A stretch of 6,396 nt of DNA from the NCBI GenBank assembly GCA_021730855.1, contig JAKFYM010000064.1:1-6396 (forward strand), read 5' to 3'. Shown here in pieces: positions 4,998 through 6,396 of the stretch. Position numbers and translations under genes: made by a program. The DNA comes from Bdellovibrionales bacterium (GTDB lineage: Bacteria; Bdellovibrionota; UBA1018; CAIPTA01). The first letter of the stretch is position 1, and every line of letters starts with the position of its first letter. The notes under the pieces are model-generated. The model saw nothing but the letters and a program-made list of their open reading frames with translations, was not told the origin of the DNA and searched no databases.

Positions 4998-5864
4998 ATG
5001 CGTGAAATTACTTTAGCGGGATACGGAAATCAAGGCAAGGCTTGGGCGGATAACCTCCGGGATTCAGGCTGGAAAGTCCGTATTACCGGGCGTCCCGACG
5101 GAAAGGGAATTGCTCAAGCAAAAGCCGCCGGCTTCGCCACGGTGGACGCGCAGGATTTGCGCTCGATCGAAGGCCCTATTGCCTTATTGCTCCCAGATGA
5201 GTCGATTCCCGGCTTTTTTGCTGCCTACCTGCAGGGCGGAGAGCGCCGGCAGTTTTTGTTTGCCCATGGTTTTGCGGTCACTTTTTTTCGTCCCCCGATT
5301 TCCACCACCGACGACCTAATCCTGGTAGCGCCCAAGGGGATTGGCCAGAAGCTGCGGGAGAACTACCTCGCGGGTTCGGGCGTGATGGGAGTGCTTGCGG
5401 TGGACACTGAGCAGAGCGGCCGTGCTTGGGAGACAGCCGAAGCCGTGGCCGAGGGGCTCGGGCTCCTGCGCGTGGGCGTGCTGCGCTCCACGTTCGCCGC
5501 CGAAACGAAGGCGGATCTTTTGAGCGAGCAGGTGGTGCTCTGCGGAGCGGTGCCAAGGCTCGTGCAGGAGACCACGGATTTTCTCGTGCGCAAGGGAATC
5601 GACCGCCGCCTCGCCAGCTATGAGTGCCTCAATGAGCTCAAGCTCATCGTGGACATGATGGTGGAGCATGGAGTGGACGGCATGATGAGCCGGGTGAGCA
5701 CGGCGGCCCGCGTGGGCGGAGAGCGTGCTCGCGACGTGATTTTGCCCAAGGCCGAGCTCGAAGCGCGCACCGAAAAACTCTGGCGCGATATTGAGAGCGG
5801 GGCCTTTGCGCGCAGTTTGGAAAATAAGCTCGCCACGACTCGGGAAACGGAGATTCACCCATGA
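4998..5864 (+). CDS. Short IlvC-family reductase, probable ketopantoate reductase
   Basis: This is a 288-residue protein of the ketol-acid reductoisomerase (IlvC) family. The Rossmann motif GYGNQGKAWADNLRDSGW (9-26) corresponds to GYGSQGHAHALNLRDSG of IlvC. FAHGF (His90), APKGIG (Lys113), ETKADLLSEQVVLCG (Asp173, Glu177), YECLNELKLIVD (Glu209, Glu213) and VSTAARVG (Ser234) follow. The spacings between these residues equal those of class I IlvC, so the metal site looks intact. It differs at nearby positions: KGPGH is KGIGQ, HELKLIVDL is NELKLIVDM, and TAEYG is AARVG. It lacks about 17 N-terminal residues and the C-terminal end of class I enzymes (about 330-340 residues). Its stop overlaps panB (ATGA) and panD diverges 28 bp away, so I infer NAD(P)H-dependent reduction of ketopantoate to pantoate, the PanE step. 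IlvC of some bacteria, such as Corynebacterium, is known to do this. Start chosen at ATG 4998; an in-frame TTG at 4959 would run into panD and adds no conserved sequence. No clear ribosome site is visible. Confidence 0.85.
   Translation: MREITLAGYGNQGKAWADNLRDSGWKVRITGRPDGKGIAQAKAAGFATVDAQDLRSIEGPIALLLPDESIPGFFAAYLQGGERRQFLFAHGFAVTFFRPPISTTDDLILVAPKGIGQKLRENYLAGSGVMGVLAVDTEQSGRAWETAEAVAEGLGLLRVGVLRSTFAAETKADLLSEQVVLCGAVPRLVQETTDFLVRKGIDRRLASYECLNELKLIVDMMVEHGVDGMMSRVSTAARVGGERARDVILPKAELEARTEKLWRDIESGAFARSLENKLATTRETEIHP
5005..5033 (-). promoter_or_regulatory. Candidate sigma-70-like promoter for panD
   Basis: On the - strand there is TTGATT (5028-5033), a 17-bp spacer and TAATTT (5005-5010). 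This would start transcription near 4998 and leave a leader of about 28 nt containing the panD ribosome site. The -35 matches 4 of 6 and the -10 only 3 of 6 consensus bases, so the spacing and position carry most of the weight. It would lie inside the first codons of the divergent IlvC-like gene. Confidence 0.3.
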
Positions 5865-6396
5865 GCGTGCAGACCGAAATTCGCCGCCATACCCTGCGCA
5901 GCCTCGCGGCCAAAAAAGGCAAAGAGCGCGTGGCCATGCTCACCGCCTATGACGTGGTCACCGCCGCTTGCCTCGACGAGGCCGGGGCCGAAATCCTGCT
6001 CGTGGGCGATTCGCTCGGCAATGTGGTCTACGGCTTTGAGAGCACCCTGCCGGTCACGCTCGAGATGATGCTGGCCCATACCGGAGCGGTAGTGCGTGGC
6101 TCAAAACGCGCGCTCGTGGTGGCCGATCTTCCGTTCATGACCTACCAGATCTCCGCCGAAGAGGCCCTCCGCAATGCCGGACTTTGTCTTTCTCAGGCCG
6201 GTGCCCAAGCCGTGAAGCTCGAGGGGGCCTATCCGGAAGTCTGCGCCACCATCCAGCGCCTCGTGCACGCGGGCATTCCCGTGATGGGCCATATCGGCCT
6301 CACTCCCCAGTCCGTGCACCAAATGGGGGGCTACTATACCCATGGAAAATCCGAGAGCGATGCCGAGCGCTTGCTCGGCGAGGCCCAGGCGCTCGA
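5861..6396 (+). CDS. panB: 3-methyl-2-oxobutanoate hydroxymethyltransferase (PanB), N-terminal part
   Basis: PanB transfers a hydroxymethyl group from 5,10-methylenetetrahydrofolate to alpha-ketoisovalerate, giving ketopantoate, the first committed step of pantothenate synthesis. The window shows 178 complete codons of a protein that is normally about 260-280 residues; the rest lies beyond 6396. Conserved blocks are LTAYD (27-31), LLVGDSLGNVVYG (46-58, Asp50), TLPVTLEMMLAHTGAVVRG (62-80), VVADLPFMTY (86-95, Asp89), AVKLEGA (117-123, Lys119 and Glu121) and GHIGLTPQSVHQMGGY (143-158). These include the Mg-binding aspartates and the active-site Lys/Glu/His of the family. The ATG at 5861-5863 overlaps the stop of the IlvC-like gene by 4 bp (ATGA), so the two are cotranscribed and probably translationally coupled. 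Nothing truncated or unusual is seen in the visible part. Confidence 0.97.
   Translation, partial: MSVQTEIRRHTLRSLAAKKGKERVAMLTAYDVVTAACLDEAGAEILLVGDSLGNVVYGFESTLPVTLEMMLAHTGAVVRGSKRALVVADLPFMTYQISAEEALRNAGLCLSQAGAQAVKLEGAYPEVCATIQRLVHAGIPVMGHIGLTPQSVHQMGGYYTHGKSESDAERLLGEAQAL

Noticed and set aside
4994..4999. TAATAT as a -10 box for the IlvC-like gene
   Set aside because: It overlaps the ATG itself, so transcription would begin inside the coding sequence, and there is no downstream start codon before the nucleotide-binding motif.
5316..5858. 180-residue open frame on the - strand opposite the IlvC-like gene
   Set aside because: It is His/Ala/Arg-rich with no recognisable motif and lies fully antisense to a gene with conserved catalytic residues; GC-rich third positions explain its length.

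Overview
The window reads as ordinary bacterial chromosome: closely packed GC-rich genes with short spacers, plus one AT-rich intergenic patch around 2826-2990. It holds seven genes, two of them cut by the window edges. The gene content (CpaF-type secretion ATPase, two exported proteins of unknown function, RmuC, VanZ, pantothenate genes) fits a Gram-negative bacterium. Bdellovibrionota or a delta-proteobacterium-like lineage is my guess from the style of the exported proteins; nothing here proves it.

Left part (1-2800). The 3' end of a CpaF/TadA-type ATPase gene enters on the + strand, with an unusual Ala/Pro-rich tail. Its stop codon lies 7 nt from the stop of a convergent gene at 673-2466 (- strand). 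That gene encodes a 597-residue exported protein whose first third carries a His...Cys pattern like caspase-fold (clan CD) peptidases. Just upstream of it, 1 nt away, is a gene for a 110-residue exported protein, so the two probably form a two-gene unit.

Middle (2801-4969, - strand). panD (aspartate 1-decarboxylase), rmuC and a vanZ-like gene run leftward as a likely operon. There is a 26-nt gap between panD and rmuC, containing a perfect 13-bp tandem repeat, and a 4-bp GTGA overlap between rmuC and vanZ. A 29-bp imperfect inverted repeat, with a 99-bp loop, spans the vanZ 3' end and the following spacer. It is the most striking non-coding structure in the window.

Right part (4998-6396, + strand). 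Diverging from panD across a 28-bp gap is a short IlvC (ketol-acid reductoisomerase) family gene. It overlaps the start of panB by 4 bp (ATGA); panB runs off the window. panB makes ketopantoate and panD makes beta-alanine. The IlvC-like protein sits exactly where a ketopantoate reductase would be expected, and it keeps the metal ligands while differing at several neighbouring positions. I infer that it supplies the PanE step. This assignment and the caspase-like exported protein are the two most interesting protein-level observations.
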